Positions 6,301-6,376 of a stretch of DNA of 6,376 nt are shown one piece after another. Where the stretch lies: NCBI GenBank assembly GCA_937920455.1, contig CALETX010000039.1, positions 1 to 6,376 of the forward strand, in the 5' to 3' direction. The translations under genes were made by a program, and so were the position numbers. The notes beneath the pieces are model-generated. The model did not search any database. It was not told where the DNA came from and worked only from the letters and a program-made list of their open reading frames with translations. The DNA comes from an uncultured bacterium. GTDB taxonomy: Bacteria > Verrucomicrobiota > Kiritimatiellia > UBA8416 > CALETX01. Every line of letters begins with the position of its first letter. The first letter of the stretch is position 1.

Positions 6301-6376
6301 CTAGAGTAGCCGGGCAATGCCGCCTGCCTGTCCGTATACCGCCGAGAAATACGCCGCCGCCAGCACCAGCGCAACC
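6301..6376 (-). CDS. C-terminal fragment of a probable membrane protein, 5' part outside window
   Basis: On the minus strand the frame starting at 6375 reads VALVLAAAYFSAVYG, followed by QAGGIARLL and TAG at 6303-6301. The hydrophobic helix and short polar tail look like the last transmembrane segment of an integral membrane protein. Codons are GC-rich at third positions, consistent with coding. Only 24 codons are visible, so the family cannot be named, and this could be a chance open frame. If real, it is co-directional with the regulator, about 400 bases upstream. Confidence 0.35.
   Translation of the reverse strand, partial: VALVLAAAYFSAVYGQAGGIARLL

Noticed and set aside
6123..6374. Minus-strand open frame of 83 codons at the right edge
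   Set aside because: Arg/Cys-rich start and no recognisable feature; the overlapping frame ending at 6301 gives a more protein-like hydrophobic C-terminus.
1..6376. CRISPR array, tRNA, rRNA, insertion sequence or phage element
   Set aside because: No regularly spaced repeats, no tRNA-like cloverleaf, no transposase or integrase frame and no terminal inverted repeats were seen.

Overview
The window carries three consecutive minus-strand genes that read like one transcription unit, plus the tail of a further gene at the right edge. In transcription order (right to left) they are: (1) a chimeric GntR-type winged-helix / LacI-type sugar-sensor regulator (about 5898 to 4648); (2) a 965-residue secreted protein with autotransporter-associated beta-strand repeats (4572 to 1675); and (3) the first 515 residues of a secreted, right-handed beta-helix / pectate-lyase-like protein (1547 to the left edge, cut by the window). 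The third gene is open from its start to position 1 and can be missed by a scan that requires a stop codon.

Organism: base composition is moderate. Large exported proteins with autotransporter-associated beta-strand repeats but no C-terminal barrel, next to GntR/LacI chimeric regulators and pectate-lyase-fold proteins, are typical of the PVC superphylum (Verrucomicrobiota, Lentisphaerota, Kiritimatiellota). This is a family-level inference; nothing here fixes the species.

Layout: 1-1547 beta-helix protein; 1548-1674 leader with a 9-bp direct repeat at 18-bp spacing; 1675-4572 beta-strand repeat protein; 4573-4647 short spacer with a small hairpin and a good Shine-Dalgarno; 4648-5898 regulator; 5904-5929 a near-perfect 26-bp palindrome embedded in a candidate promoter immediately before the regulator's likely ATG; 5930-6300 apparently non-coding, with one 7-bp inverted repeat; 6301-6376 probable C-terminal end of an upstream membrane protein.

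Working model (inference): the regulator senses a sugar or oligosaccharide, binds the palindrome to control its own promoter and hence the downstream genes, and the two exported beta-rich proteins act at or outside the cell surface, plausibly on polysaccharide. No catalytic domain is complete in the window, so the substrate cannot be named. The observations most worth a second look are the palindrome (it also bears on the start codon), the truncated beta-helix gene whose second domain begins just where the window ends, and the absence of any recognisable surface anchor or barrel on the repeat protein.
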